DNA from: an uncultured Gelidibacter sp.
GTDB taxonomy: Bacteria > Bacteroidota > Bacteroidia > Flavobacteriales > Flavobacteriaceae
Direction of reading: 5' to 3'
Length of the DNA stretch: 64,000 nucleotides
NCBI RefSeq assembly: GCF_947500795.1
Contig: NZ_CANMTE010000009.1
Location: forward strand, 24,134 to 88,133
Made by a program: the position numbers and the translations under genes. Below, in pieces: positions 54,470 to 63,823 of the stretch (its first letter is position 1; each line of letters opens with the position of its first letter). The notes beneath the pieces are model-generated. The model made no database searches. It worked only from the letters and a program-made list of their open reading frames with translations, and had not been told where the DNA came from.

Positions 54470-54725
54470 TCTATATTTTTCCTGTTTTCTTTAGAATTTC
54501 CCTCAATAAAGTTTCATTTATCTGGTCATGAAAACGTAATAATAATACGAAAGAGGAGGTTTTTTTGGTGTGGAAATACAATTCACCACAAATGAGTTAA
54601 GAGTTCCAATTGCGTAATTGTAAATTTCACTTCAATTTGAGTTCAGGTGAAAGGATATCTACCTGCCACAATACATGATTTTAACCAATCATATTATTTA
54701 TTACTTTTAAACTAAATCTAATACC
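54470..54725. other. Intergenic region, no gene seen
   Basis: AT-rich gap before the EF-hand gene; no exact -7 box with a spaced TTG was recognised. Confidence 0.4.
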
Positions 54726-54992
54726 ATGTCAACAAAAGAGAAAATTTTAAATAAAATTCAAATCCTCATAGCCAATAGTTTCAAAACACCAGAGGAAGCT
54801 TTCGCTTTTTTTGATGCTGATAAAGATGGAAAATTATCCAAAAAGGAGATTTCAGAACTGCTTCAAAAAGCAGAAATCAGCGGTCTCATTAGAGGATTGG
54901 TCACTACAAAACTCATTGAAGGCTATGATAAAGATGGAGATCAATTGGTCAGTTGGTCCGAATTTAAATCTGCCATTGAAGAAATAAAGTAA
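54726..54992 (+). CDS. EF-hand calcium-binding protein
   Basis: A small cytoplasmic protein of 88 residues with two canonical EF-hand loops: DADKDGKLSKKE (about residues 34-45) and DKDGDQLVSWSE (about 70-81), each with Asp/Asn at 1, 3, 5 and Glu at 12. The arrangement is like a single calmodulin lobe, with no signal peptide. It ends 21 nt before a membrane nucleotide cyclase gene and is probably cotranscribed with it, so it may be its calcium sensor; that is inference. Confidence 0.88.
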   Translation: MSTKEKILNKIQILIANSFKTPEEAFAFFDADKDGKLSKKEISELLQKAEISGLIRGLVTTKLIEGYDKDGDQLVSWSEFKSAIEEIK

Positions 54993-55013
54993 TAATTGTT
55001 AAGCCCCCTTTGA

Positions 55014-56090
55014 ATGCTATACTACATTAAACAGTTTTTTAGATTATTTCTCGCTTCAGTTTTATTCTGGTCATTTGCATTTTGCTTCTTTATCCTTATA
55101 AGATATTTGGGTCGAGAACAGGAGCAAGTAGACGCAATACAAAAAACAGAAGTATTTCCAGTTTATGAATACCTATTATTTGGGGTTATTTTGGGCGTTA
55201 TGGTGGCCATTGTCTACACCATTGTAGAATATCTGTTTGATAATTTTATATCTAAAGCGCTTAATTTAGGTTTCATTCTTATAATTAAATCGCTTATTTA
55301 TCTCGTATTTCTAATCTTCTCACTAACGGTGATTGCTTATTTGGCTGAAGATTATCTTGGCGTGGACTTTCCTAATCATACCGGATGGTGGATTTCCAAC
55401 AAGATATTCTGGATGGTAACTGCCTATTTTATTATTTGTTCCTTGATGTTTTCATTTATAAGATTGGCAAATGATAAATTTGGAAAGGGGATTATCTTTA
55501 AAATGTTGATCGGTCGTTACAAAAAACCAAGAGAAGTGGAGAAAATATTCATGTTTTTAGACATGAAATCGTCTACGTCACACGCTGAAGAATTAGGACA
55601 TTTGAAGTATAGCATGCTCATTCAGGATTGCTTTTTCTATCTCAATAAGATTATTAATAAATACGATGCTGAAATTTACCAGTATGTAGGAGACGAAGCT
55701 GTGTTAAGTTGGACCCCAAAAAAGGGTATTAGACATTTAAATTGCATCAGATTGTTTTTTGATTTTGATCGAAAATTGAAACGGCATTCCAAATACTATA
55801 TGAAGGAGTATGGCGTTCAGCCTCAATTTAAGGCAGGACTACATACAGGTAAAATCATTATTGCCGAAGTGGGTACGGTAAAAAAGGAACTCGCTTACCA
55901 TGGAGATGTAATCAATTCCACATCGCGAATTCAAGGAAAGTGTAATGAGTTTGAAGAGACGTTGTTAGTGTCAGAAGAGTTAATGCAAAAACTAAAACTC
56001 ACCTCCAGATATGAAGCCGTATCTCTTGGTGATGAATTATTGGATGGCAAAACTGAGGAACTCAAAATTTTTGCCATCCATAGAAAGTAA
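55014..56090 (+). CDS. Membrane class III adenylate/guanylate cyclase
   Basis: A 358-residue protein with four N-terminal transmembrane helices (about residues 8-30, 45-66, 85-110, 130-150) and a C-terminal class III cyclase domain (about 180-350). Metal-binding Asp residues are in FLDMKSST and YVGDEAV; the transition-state Asn and Arg are in HGDVINSTSRIQ. Substrate-choosing residues do not settle ATP against GTP. The EF-hand gene immediately upstream suggests calcium control. A TTG or ATG start at MLYYIKQFFRLFLA is consistent with the hydrophobic N-terminus. Confidence 0.9.
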   Translation: MLYYIKQFFRLFLASVLFWSFAFCFFILIRYLGREQEQVDAIQKTEVFPVYEYLLFGVILGVMVAIVYTIVEYLFDNFISKALNLGFILIIKSLIYLVFLIFSLTVIAYLAEDYLGVDFPNHTGWWISNKIFWMVTAYFIICSLMFSFIRLANDKFGKGIIFKMLIGRYKKPREVEKIFMFLDMKSSTSHAEELGHLKYSMLIQDCFFYLNKIINKYDAEIYQYVGDEAVLSWTPKKGIRHLNCIRLFFDFDRKLKRHSKYYMKEYGVQPQFKAGLHTGKIIIAEVGTVKKELAYHGDVINSTSRIQGKCNEFEETLLVSEELMQKLKLTSRYEAVSLGDELLDGKTEELKIFAIHRK

Positions 56091-56112
56091 ATTTCGTAAT
56101 GTGATTTTAAAA

Positions 56113-56925
56113 TTAGAAGGTGTAGGACATAGCCATTCCAGTGTAATCATCACCTAAAAAGTTACGTCCCGCAGTAGGTGAAAGCTTAAGCGATGCATCT
56201 TTCGTTTTATGAAGTTCAGGAACAAGTATTCCCGTTGCAGCGCCCAACCCGTATCCTATGAGTACGTCAGTTAAGAAGTGTTGCCCTGCCTTTATTCTAA
56301 AGTAGCCAACGGTTGCTGGTACCGCGGCAGCAGCAGCCCAAATAAAGAACTTGCCTTCCGCATCCGGATTAAAATCAGAATATACCTTTGCCGCAAAAAA
56401 GGTAGCAGCAGCAGAAGCAGCCACGTGACCTGAATAAAAGGAGCGTTGTCCATTATTACGTAATCTTTTCTTTGTATCTAAAGTTTCGTCATATACATAT
56501 GGGCGCGATTTATCAACTAAACCAGCCGTAATTGTAAAGAGTGCGGCAGTGGTGGCTAAACTTTCAAAGTACATTCCAACAAATTGTCCGGTGTGGTCAT
56601 TGATGCCATCGTTAAATAACAATGCAAATGGGGCAGCAAATGAGATTGCAAATGGGATGTCACTAATGGCACTAGCACTTTCTGAATTATATCCAGCAGC
56701 CCATCTATTGATACCACTGATATCTTCTTTCTTTATTGAATTCAGTTCTTCTAAAGTTAGACCCTCTTTGTCTTGAATAAGCGTGAATCCGTAGGCAGTT
56801 CCACCTAATCCAGCGCCGAGCCAGATGCCATCTTTTACCCAATTCCATTCATAAGGAGATGAGTTCTGTTGAGCGTTTGATGTAATAGCAATTAATAACG
56901 TTAGAATAAAAAGGATTTTTTTCAT
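56113..56925 (-). CDS. PAP2 family phosphatase, periplasmic
   Basis: A 270-residue protein starting at MKKILFILTLLIAITSNAQ, a signal peptide; 48 codons upstream in the open frame are discarded. The acid phosphatase/PAP2 motifs are visible: KSRPYVYDETLDTKKR (K-x6-RP-like), FYSGHVAASAAATFFAAK (PSGH-like, with YSGH), and RIKAGQHFLTDVLIGYGLG (SR-x5-H-x3-D-like). It likely dephosphorylates undecaprenyl pyrophosphate or lipid phosphates, judging from the family. It is convergent with the cyclase gene. Confidence 0.88.
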   Translation of the reverse strand: MKKILFILTLLIAITSNAQQNSSPYEWNWVKDGIWLGAGLGGTAYGFTLIQDKEGLTLEELNSIKKEDISGINRWAAGYNSESASAISDIPFAISFAAPFALLFNDGINDHTGQFVGMYFESLATTAALFTITAGLVDKSRPYVYDETLDTKKRLRNNGQRSFYSGHVAASAAATFFAAKVYSDFNPDAEGKFFIWAAAAAVPATVGYFRIKAGQHFLTDVLIGYGLGAATGILVPELHKTKDASLKLSPTAGRNFLGDDYTGMAMSYTF

Positions 56926-57032
56926 TGATAGGTTTGGTTTTAGGGTTATAATTTGGCGAAAATAGGTAACAAATATATGTTTAAGTAACGTGTATCCATT
57001 AAAAGTTAACTCAGATATTTTCAAGTTAAAGC

Positions 57033-57066
57033 AAAAAAAATCCGATTCAGATAGAACCGGATTTTT
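57033..57066 (-). terminator. Terminator of the lipoprotein gene at 57093
   Basis: On the minus strand AAAAATCCGG and a partial complement TCGGATTTTT form a hairpin with a T-run. A closely related AATCCGG hairpin lies at 59636-59669. Confidence 0.8.
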
Positions 57067-57092
57067 CACAACTATTAGTGTATACTAAATTT

Positions 57093-58199
57093 TTAGTTTA
57101 CGTTGCCATATTGAAACCAAGTGAACCAGTTTGCGCCTGGAAAACCACAGCCAGCACCAAACGCAGTTTCCTCACAGTCGCCGCAAGGAGCAGGGATTGT
57201 TATAAAAATACTTTGTTTATCATCTGTTGGGACTAGAACAATTAATACATCATCACCACATGAAGGAATAAAATTAGTATGCTCAAGTGCCATAGCAACA
57301 AGCATATCTACTCTGTCATTGTTGTAAGGCCCAGTAAATGTGCAATCTACACAAACGCTATCATCAACCAATTTCCAAATAGCGATTTGAATGTCTCCAA
57401 ATGAATAATTTCCAGTTTCTGCAGAAGCTTGAGTTCCTATAAATCCTTGATTCATTAGCCAATTTACAGCTCCAAAATTTTCAGGTTTTTCAAATTCACC
57501 CTCTGGTAATTCTTCATAAGAAGAATAAACATCACCAGTAAAACAATCTAAATTTTCTAGACGGGCATCTTGATCAAGACACCAAGCACCATAAGTTCCG
57601 GATAAAGAATTTCCTGAAGCAATAGTAATGTCATAATAATTATTAGCGACCCCTTTTGCTGTAACACAAACATCAACTTGATCTGGTAATGCCATCGCAA
57701 ATGCTTCACTAGTAACATCAGAAACACAATGAACAACCGCATGAGCGGCAATAAATGTTCCTTTAGAAGTTGGCACAGTGTAAGTGTAACTTGAAATACA
57801 ATCATGAGTCTCGCTGTATTCAAAATGACCAATTACAGGATTACCGCCATTGTTTAGAGGGAAATCATTTTTTTCGCTTACGACCGATAAATGAGTTGCA
57901 GCTAAACAATAACCGGCATTGGTTACATTATAAGTGATTTCGTAATTTGCACCAACGACTTCAACATTTACAGTACCAACCAATATGTTTTGGCCTGCGT
58001 ATAAGTTTACTATAGAGGATGGTTCAGTATCACAATCTGGCCAATTAAACGTAGCAACTTTTGATTTTTTAGCTAAAGCATTGGCATCTAAAACTGAGTC
58101 TTGCTCAGCGTCTAAAGCTTGGGTTTGGCAACTTAATGCGCCAAAAAGAATGCATACACCAAATAGAAGGGTGTAAATTCGGGTAGATTTAATTTTCAT
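57093..58199 (-). CDS. Lipoprotein with a possible internal thioester-like domain
   Basis: A 368-residue surface lipoprotein: the signal peptide ends in the lipobox GALSC (Cys24). An N-terminal module (about 60-195) carries LYAGQNILVGTVNVEVV and ATHLSVV, a pattern I recall from many secreted bacterial proteins. A second module (about 196-310) has YGAWCLDQD (Cys207) and SFGDIQIAIWKLVDD (Gln271), resembling the Cys and the Q-x-A-I-W Gln of Gram-positive adhesin thioester domains. The C-terminus has GCGFPGANWFTWFQYG. Many extra cysteines could form disulfides. No pilus or anchoring genes are nearby; adhesion is only a hypothesis. Confidence 0.7.
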   Translation of the reverse strand: MKIKSTRIYTLLFGVCILFGALSCQTQALDAEQDSVLDANALAKKSKVATFNWPDCDTEPSSIVNLYAGQNILVGTVNVEVVGANYEITYNVTNAGYCLAATHLSVVSEKNDFPLNNGGNPVIGHFEYSETHDCISSYTYTVPTSKGTFIAAHAVVHCVSDVTSEAFAMALPDQVDVCVTAKGVANNYYDITIASGNSLSGTYGAWCLDQDARLENLDCFTGDVYSSYEELPEGEFEKPENFGAVNWLMNQGFIGTQASAETGNYSFGDIQIAIWKLVDDSVCVDCTFTGPYNNDRVDMLVAMALEHTNFIPSCGDDVLIVLVPTDDKQSIFITIPAPCGDCEETAFGAGCGFPGANWFTWFQYGNVN

Positions 58200-58454
58200 G
58201 ATTAAAAGTTTAGTATTGATTATTTAATGGTTGTTTTGCTATTAATCAACATGCCTTTTAACGTTATAAATATAAAAAATATAGAGTATAGATAATTAAA
58301 AATCAGTTAACTGTCAAATTAAATCGATAATCAGTTATTATCTAGCCTTAAATCTTGGAATCTTCAGTAAGATCTTGAAATGTATAAAAATATAAGACTC
58401 AAATGAATCAATTTTTATAATATCTTGCACTAATAAATAGGTTAAAAATTTTAA
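58200..58454. other. Intergenic region, no gene seen
   Basis: Very AT-rich gap between divergent genes; it should contain promoters for the lipoprotein and the ATP-grasp gene, but no exact -7 box with a spaced TTG was recognised. Confidence 0.4.
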
Positions 58455-59588
58455 ATGGGCATTTCTGTTTTGATTCCTGATGGGGAGAGTCACTTATTAA
58501 TATACGTGATTAATAGTTTGTCTCAAATTAAAGAGATTAAGATCTTCATCATGTCGAATGTGAAGTATATACCTATGCGATACTCAAGACATATTTATCA
58601 CTTTTCATATTATAGAAAAACAGAGCATGAACAAGCTTGGATTTCGAATATTAATTATGAAATAGAAACGCATAAAATCGATATAGTGATGCCGATTTTT
58701 GAAGATGGAATAGAAACGATTATAAAATTTAGAAAATATCTTGACTCTAATAAGTTATGTTTATTGCCTACCTATATAAATTTTGAGACTGCAAAAAACA
58801 AATGGTTATTAACAAAACACTTATTAGTTAATGACATCCCTTTTCCTAAGAGTATGTTGTACTCTCCTAATGCTTCTTTTAACCTAGACAATTTTAGATT
58901 TCCAATTATATTGAAACCCATTTTAGAAACTGGAGGAGGAGATGGCGTCTGTTTTTTTGAAAATAAGGAAGCATTGCAGCGTCATTTGCTAAGTGAAAAA
59001 ATTGGCAAGGAACAGCTCATTCAAGAATACGTTAAAGGGTATGATATTGGTTGCAGTGTTTTGTGTAAAAATGGTGACATTTTAGCATTTACGATTCAAA
59101 GGGCCACAATGCTCAACTCCAATCCGTTTAAACCATTACTTGGTGTCAAATTTGTATATGAAGAGGACTTGTACAAGATTGTTGAAAGGCTCATGAAATC
59201 TTTGGACTGGTCTGGTGTGGCTCATATAGATTTAAAATATGATATTGAAAATAAAACCTTTAAGGTAATAGAGGTTAATACTAGGTTTTGGGGGTCTCTG
59301 GATGCGTCATTGATGGCTGGAGTTAATTTTCCACACCTATATTGTTTAACGAGTTTAAATGCGTGTTTTGAACATCCTAAGTATGACTCTATTAATTATT
59401 TAAATCTTAAAGGGCTTGCAAAAAGTATCATTAAAAACAAATCATTATTATTTGATGGTAACTTTATATTGAAAAACACTCCTGTGTCCTTTGCGTTAAA
59501 AGATCCTCTTCCAACTATTTTTAAGTATACACTCTTTATCAAAAACATTGTCCTCACCAAAATAAAAATGGTATACAAGGATTTTTAG
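58455..59588 (+). CDS. ATP-grasp domain protein
   Basis: A 377-residue enzyme of the carbamoyl-phosphate-synthase-like ATP-grasp group. The lysine-containing segment FRFPIILKPILETGGGDGVCFF and the metal-binding stretch WSGVAHIDLKYDIENKTFKVIEVNTRFWGSL (Asp/Glu-x-N) are clear, as is QEYVKGYDIGCSV. Such enzymes ligate carboxylates to amines; the substrate here is unknown. The gene stands alone, with more AT-rich sequence and more Asn/Ile/Lys than neighbours, which might point to transfer. A terminator follows. Confidence 0.85.
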   Translation: MGISVLIPDGESHLLIYVINSLSQIKEIKIFIMSNVKYIPMRYSRHIYHFSYYRKTEHEQAWISNINYEIETHKIDIVMPIFEDGIETIIKFRKYLDSNKLCLLPTYINFETAKNKWLLTKHLLVNDIPFPKSMLYSPNASFNLDNFRFPIILKPILETGGGDGVCFFENKEALQRHLLSEKIGKEQLIQEYVKGYDIGCSVLCKNGDILAFTIQRATMLNSNPFKPLLGVKFVYEEDLYKIVERLMKSLDWSGVAHIDLKYDIENKTFKVIEVNTRFWGSLDASLMAGVNFPHLYCLTSLNACFEHPKYDSINYLNLKGLAKSIIKNKSLLFDGNFILKNTPVSFALKDPLPTIFKYTLFIKNIVLTKIKMVYKDF

Positions 59589-59635
59589 ATTCAATTTTTT
59601 AAATATCCAACACTCTAATAATAGTGCGTTTAAAC

Positions 59636-59669
59636 AAAAAAAATCCGGTTCATGACGAACCGGATTTTT
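59636..59669. terminator. Bidirectional terminator between ATP-grasp gene and rplT
   Basis: AAAAATCCGGTTC pairs perfectly with GAACCGGATTTTT around ATGAC. The A- and T-runs allow use in both directions. Confidence 0.92.
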
Positions 59670-59706
59670 ATAAGCGAATTGTGGTTATTATTTTGGCGAA
59701 AACGCC

Positions 59707-60054
59707 TTATTTTGAAATTTGTTTAGCAATGGCTTCAAAAGCGTTTGGATTGTTCATCGCTAAATCAGCAAGAACCTTACGGTTTAAACTGATGTTGTTA
59801 GCTTTGATACCTCCCATAAACTTTGAATAAGACATTCCGTGTAATCGGGCTGCTGCGTTAATACGCATAATCCATAATGAACGGAAATTTCTCTTCTTTA
59901 CTTTACGGTCTCTGTACGAATATAACATCGCTTTGTCAACCGCGTTTTTGGCTACTGTCCAAACGTTTTTACGTCTTCCAAAGTATCCTTTTGCTTGTTT
60001 AAGAACCTTTTTTCTTCTGGCTCTTTTTGCTACTGAATTTACTGATCTTGGCAT
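59707..60054 (-). CDS. rplT: 50S ribosomal protein L20
   Basis: Ribosomal protein of the large subunit, binding 23S rRNA early in assembly. The 115 residues begin [30 protein letters not shown] and end with [19 protein letters not shown], the typical basic N-terminal extension and globular C-terminus. It is the last gene of thrS-infC-rpmI-rplT, in which L20 often represses translation in other bacteria. Confidence 0.97.
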   Translation of the reverse strand: MPRSVNSVAKRARRKKVLKQAKGYFGRRKNVWTVAKNAVDKAMLYSYRDRKVKKRNFRSLWIMRINAAARLHGMSYSKFMGGIKANNISLNRKVLADLAMNNPNAFEAIAKQISK

Positions 60055-60196
60055 TTCTTAATTGTTTTTTGTAGTAGGCGGTCGAAAATCGACACTTTGG
60101 TTTTTTAACGTCGCAAATCAAAAATCATCAATCTGCAATCGTTAATTTTTGGCCTAACTCCAGGGTTTATAATTTGTTTTAACCGGTTAAAACGTG

Positions 60197-60394
60197 TTAC
60201 TTTAAACGTAACATCACTTTAACATTGTTCTCGTCTGCTTTATGCACTAAAGTGTCATGTGTCAGAGCAAGTTTACGCTTTTTAGATTTTTTTGTCAGGA
60301 TATGACTCTTAAAAGCGTGCTTTCTTTTAATCTTCCCAGTGCCCGTTAGTTTAAAACGTTTCTTAGCACTAGATTTTGTTTTCATTTTCGGCAT
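60197..60394 (-). CDS. rpmI: 50S ribosomal protein L35
   Basis: A 65-residue basic large-subunit protein, [20 protein letters not shown] and [19 protein letters not shown], with the usual length. It lies 66 nt after infC and 142 nt before rplT. The latter gap contains no gene and may fold as a leader. Confidence 0.97.
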   Translation of the reverse strand: MPKMKTKSSAKKRFKLTGTGKIKRKHAFKSHILTKKSKKRKLALTHDTLVHKADENNVKVMLRLK

Positions 60395-60460
60395 TTTTCT
60401 CCTAAATTTAAATTTACTATTCGCTTATTATCTTATATATACATAGCTGCCTATGTGTAC

Positions 60461-61012
60461 TTATTTCTTTTTTGGCGCAATGAACATAGTCATACGCTTA
60501 CCTTCTAATCTTGGCATTTGTTCAACCTTACCATATTCTTCAAGATCTTGGGCCAATTTTAATAGTAAAATTTGTCCTTGCTCTTTAAACACAATAGAAC
60601 GTCCTTTAAAAAACACAAATGCTTTCAGCTTTGCACCTTCCTTCAGAAACTTCTCAGCGTGTTTCTTTTTGAATTCGTAATCGTGATCATCTGTTTGAGG
60701 ACCAAAACGTATTTCCTTAACAACAACTTTAGTCGCTTTAGACTTTAAGGCCTTATCGCGCTTCTTTTGTTCATAGAGAAACTTCTTATAATCCATGACC
60801 TTACATACAGGCGGATCAGCTTTTGGTGATATCTCAACCAGATCTACACCCTGCTCTTCAGCCATTGCTAAAGCTTGCCTAGTGGTGTATATACCAGTTT
60901 CAACATTATCTCCTACAAGTCTTACGTTCTCGGATCGAATGTTTCTGTTAATTTTATGTTGCTCCTCTTTTTCAGTTCTTTTGAAGCTACCTCTGTTTCT
61001 ACGAATTGCTAT
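60461..61012 (-). CDS. infC: Translation initiation factor IF-3 with a non-canonical start
   Basis: Binds the 30S subunit, prevents subunit joining and checks the start codon and initiator tRNA. The C-terminal domain ([24 protein letters not shown]) and N-terminal domain are both present, 183 residues in all. The longest frame with a usual start begins at an internal Met (60865) and would cut off ~49 conserved residues including [18 protein letters not shown]. In frame upstream, a TAA at 61016-61018 is followed by GCC, ATA (61012), GCA, ATT (61006). So the start is ATA (MAIRRNRG) or ATT. Rare starts on infC allow autoregulation through IF-3 itself. Confidence 0.93.
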   Translation of the reverse strand: MAIRRNRGSFKRTEKEEQHKINRNIRSENVRLVGDNVETGIYTTRQALAMAEEQGVDLVEISPKADPPVCKVMDYKKFLYEQKKRDKALKSKATKVVVKEIRFGPQTDDHDYEFKKKHAEKFLKEGAKLKAFVFFKGRSIVFKEQGQILLLKLAQDLEEYGKVEQMPRLEGKRMTMFIAPKKK

Positions 61013-61045
61013 GGCTTATATATTTTTTAGTTAAACTTAATTTGC

Positions 61046-62989
61046 CTATTTAAAGGTTTTCAATGTCTTTTTTACTTCTGTATCGACAATTTGAGAGAAC
61101 TCTTCTACACTAATCATGCCTAAGTCTTCTCCGCCATGTTGTCGCACGGTAATCTTATTTTCGTTCTCTTCATTCTCACCTACAATAATCATATATGGGA
61201 TTTTGGCCATTTCCGCTTCACGGATTTTCTTGCCAATGGTCTCATTTCTATGATCAGCGAGGGCGCGAATTTCGTCATTTTCTAGCAAATTTAAAACTTT
61301 TTCGGCGTATTTTTCATATTTCTCACTAATTGATAGTATGATAACCTGTGTTGGCATTAACCAAAGTGGGAAATTTCCGCCCGTATGTTCTAACAATATC
61401 GCTACAAAACGCTCCATACTTCCAAAAGGTGCTCGGTGAATCATCACTGGTCTGTGCAATTCATTATCGCTACCTTTATAAGTCAAATCAAAACGTTCTG
61501 GTAAGTTGTAATCTACCTGAATGGTGCCTAATTGCCAGTTTCTACCCAAAGCATCCTTCACCATAAAATCCAACTTCGGACCATAAAAAGCAGCTTCACC
61601 AGTTTCAACAACATAATTCAAGCCTTTATCAATAGCAGCATTCAAAATAGCCGCTTCAGCTTTCGCCCAGTTTTCATCGCTACCAATATATTTCTCTGGC
61701 GTGTTAGGATCTCTCAATGATACCTGCGCGGTAAAGTTTTCAAATCCTAAAGAACCAAATACATAAAGTACTAAGTCAATAACGTTTTTAAACTCTGTAT
61801 CCAACTGATCAGGCATACAGAAAATATGCGCATCATCTTGAGTAAAGCCTCTTACACGGGTTAAACCGTGAAGTTCTCCACTTTGCTCGTAACGGTAAAC
61901 TGTTCCAAACTCCGCATAACGTTTCGGAAGTTCTTTATATGAGAAAGGTTTCGCATTATAAATCTCACAGTGGTGAGGACAGTTCATAGGTTTCAATAAA
62001 AACTCTTCACCTTCAGATGGTGTAAGGATAGGTTGAAAACTATCAGCTCCATATTTCTCATAATGACCAGATGTCACATACAATTCCTTCTGACCAATAT
62101 GAGGCGTAACTACCATTTCATATCCAGCTTTCTTTTGAGCCTTCTTCAAAAAGTTTTCAAGACGCTCACGCAACGCGGCACCTTTTGGTAACCATAACGG
62201 TAACCCTTGACCAACTTTAGATGAAAACGTGAACAGTTCAAGTTCTTTTCCAAGTTTACGATGGTCGCGTTTCTTTGCTTCTTCAAGCAATGCAAGATAT
62301 TCTGTCAACTCCTTTTGCTTAGGGAATGAAATTCCGTAAACACGAGTAAGTTGTTTGTTCTTTTCGTCACCTCTCCAATAGGCACCAGCAACAGACATAA
62401 TTTTGACTGCTTTGATAATGCCAGTATTCGGAATGTGTCCACCTCTACATAAATCAGTAAACGTAGAATGATCACAAAACGTAATCGTACCATCTTCTAA
62501 ATTCTCAATCAGCTCAACTTTGTATTCATTGTCTTGAGCCTTATATAAGGATAGAGCCTCTTCTTTGGAAACTGAACGCAAGTTAAAGTCGTGTTTACCT
62601 CTTGCAATTTCCAACATCTTGTTTTCAATAGCCTTGAAATCCTTTTCAGAAATGGTTTTATCACCTAAATCGACATCATAGTAAAATCCGTTTTCAATTG
62701 CTGGTCCAATAGACAGCTTTACACCAGGATATAACTCTTCCAGAGCTTGCGCCAAAACGTGAGCAGAAGAATGCCAAAATGCCTTCTTCCCATCTTTGTC
62801 ATTCCAAGTGTATAAAACCAAGGCACCATCAGTGGTTAATGGGGTATGGGTTTCAACCGTTGTACCATTGAAATTTGCTGAAATCACGTTTCGGGCAAAC
62901 CCTTCACTTATACTTTTGGCAACATCCATTGGCGTTGCATTGTTCTCAAACGGTTTTACACTTCCGTCTGGTAGCGTTATATCAATCAT
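61046..62989 (-). CDS. thrS: Threonine--tRNA ligase
   Basis: Charges tRNA-Thr. The 647 residues show an N-terminal TGS domain ([14 protein letters not shown]), the editing domain ([17 protein letters not shown] and [12 protein letters not shown]), the class II catalytic core with the zinc ligands in [16 protein letters not shown] and motif 3 [15 protein letters not shown], and a C-terminal anticodon-binding domain. It heads the operon with infC 33 nt downstream. The promoter is placed at 63013-63043. Confidence 0.96.
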   Translation of the reverse strand: MIDITLPDGSVKPFENNATPMDVAKSISEGFARNVISANFNGTTVETHTPLTTDGALVLYTWNDKDGKKAFWHSSAHVLAQALEELYPGVKLSIGPAIENGFYYDVDLGDKTISEKDFKAIENKMLEIARGKHDFNLRSVSKEEALSLYKAQDNEYKVELIENLEDGTITFCDHSTFTDLCRGGHIPNTGIIKAVKIMSVAGAYWRGDEKNKQLTRVYGISFPKQKELTEYLALLEEAKKRDHRKLGKELELFTFSSKVGQGLPLWLPKGAALRERLENFLKKAQKKAGYEMVVTPHIGQKELYVTSGHYEKYGADSFQPILTPSEGEEFLLKPMNCPHHCEIYNAKPFSYKELPKRYAEFGTVYRYEQSGELHGLTRVRGFTQDDAHIFCMPDQLDTEFKNVIDLVLYVFGSLGFENFTAQVSLRDPNTPEKYIGSDENWAKAEAAILNAAIDKGLNYVVETGEAAFYGPKLDFMVKDALGRNWQLGTIQVDYNLPERFDLTYKGSDNELHRPVMIHRAPFGSMERFVAILLEHTGGNFPLWLMPTQVIILSISEKYEKYAEKVLNLLENDEIRALADHRNETIGKKIREAEMAKIPYMIIVGENEENENKITVRQHGGEDLGMISVEEFSQIVDTEVKKTLKTFK

Positions 62990-63012
62990 ATATATCTTAC
63001 TAATTAGGTTGA

Positions 63013-63043
63013 CAAAGATAAGAGGTTATAAACTTTCATACAA
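63013..63043 (-). promoter_or_regulatory. Promoter of thrS-infC-rpmI-rplT
   Basis: On the minus strand TTG (63043-63041), 20 bp, then TATCTTTG (63020-63013), 23 nt before the thrS start. No T-box leader fits in this short 5' UTR. Confidence 0.75.
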
Positions 63044-63553
63044 TATATATATAGGTATAATATAGATGGTGTAATAATTTCAGGTCTGAGAGATCCATTA
63101 TCATATGTCGCCATTATATAATAAGGCAGTCTTATCACACATAATAAAAACAGGACAATTTCAAATGCTCACCTATTATATATAGGTATGGAACTTCGGA
63201 ATGTTATTATGTACATATATAGATATTACAACGAGCTATTTCCAACAGAGCACAACCTTGTAAATACAGTACTAGGGTTGAATACGCTTATCTACGAGGA
63301 CCTGAATTCTTTTTTGGGCCTTCGGTCTGCCCTTTGGGGCAGCCCACCGCGCTCTCGCCCCTCACTTTTTCCAGCCGCGGGGGCGTCTGCAAAAGAGTTC
63401 AGACAGGGGCTCCATCGCTAACGCGGGCCGGCCGCGGGACCGTGTCAGGGGAGGAGGTATATGTTTCACTGCCTAACCGGTTCATTTTCAGAACGGAGAA
63501 AAAAACTTTAAAAATAGAGAAAGATTAGTTTGTTTGTAAAGTAAAAAGAGTTG
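63044..63553. other. Intergenic region with GC-rich block before the rRNA promoters
   Basis: No credible gene is seen; short open frames here have no protein-like composition. 63044-63290 is AT-rich with TATATATAGGTAT motifs at 63045-63058 and 63176-63188. From about 63310 to 63465 the base composition switches to strongly GC-rich (GGGCAGCCCACCGCGCTC, GCGGGCCGGCCGCGGGACC), unlike anything else in the window. Confidence 0.6.
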
Positions 63554-63561
63554 TATATTTG
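63529..63561 (+). promoter_or_regulatory. Putative rrn promoter P1
   Basis: TTTG (63529-63532 or 63533-63536) and TATATTTG (63554-63561), followed by GCACCCCGC. It is the first of three similar promoters. Confidence 0.75.
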
Positions 63562-63655
63562 CACCCCGCAAACGAGGGGCCGCAGGGCCGCCCAGACAAG
63601 GGAAAGCGTTCATTACCATCTTAAAATAGGGAAGCAAAAATTTTCAAAAAAAAAT

Positions 63656-63685
63656 TTTGCAGAACGAAAAAAGGTTGTATGTTTG
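63656..63685 (+). promoter_or_regulatory. Putative rrn promoter P2
   Basis: TTTG (63656-63659), 18 bp, then TATGTTTG (63678-63685), followed by GCAGCCGC. The downstream leader repeats GTTCATTA. Confidence 0.75.
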
Positions 63686-63792
63686 CAGCCGCTTAAAACG
63701 GCAACGTTGAGAAGCGGAGAGTTCATTAAAATGATGTTATTGCAAGTTGATTTAAAGTGTGAAATAAAACTTTTAAAAAAACTTCAAAAACA

Positions 63793-63823
63793 TTGTGGGA
63801 TTCAAAAAAGGGTTATATATTTG
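63793..63823 (+). promoter_or_regulatory. Putative rrn promoter P3
   Basis: TTG (63793-63795), 20 bp, then TATATTTG (63816-63823), followed by GCACCCGC. It is the one nearest the expected rRNA genes. Confidence 0.75.

Noticed and set aside
62990..63043. T-box riboswitch upstream of thrS
   Set aside because: The promoter leaves a 5' leader of about 20 nt, too short for a T-box, and no specifier or T-box sequence is visible.
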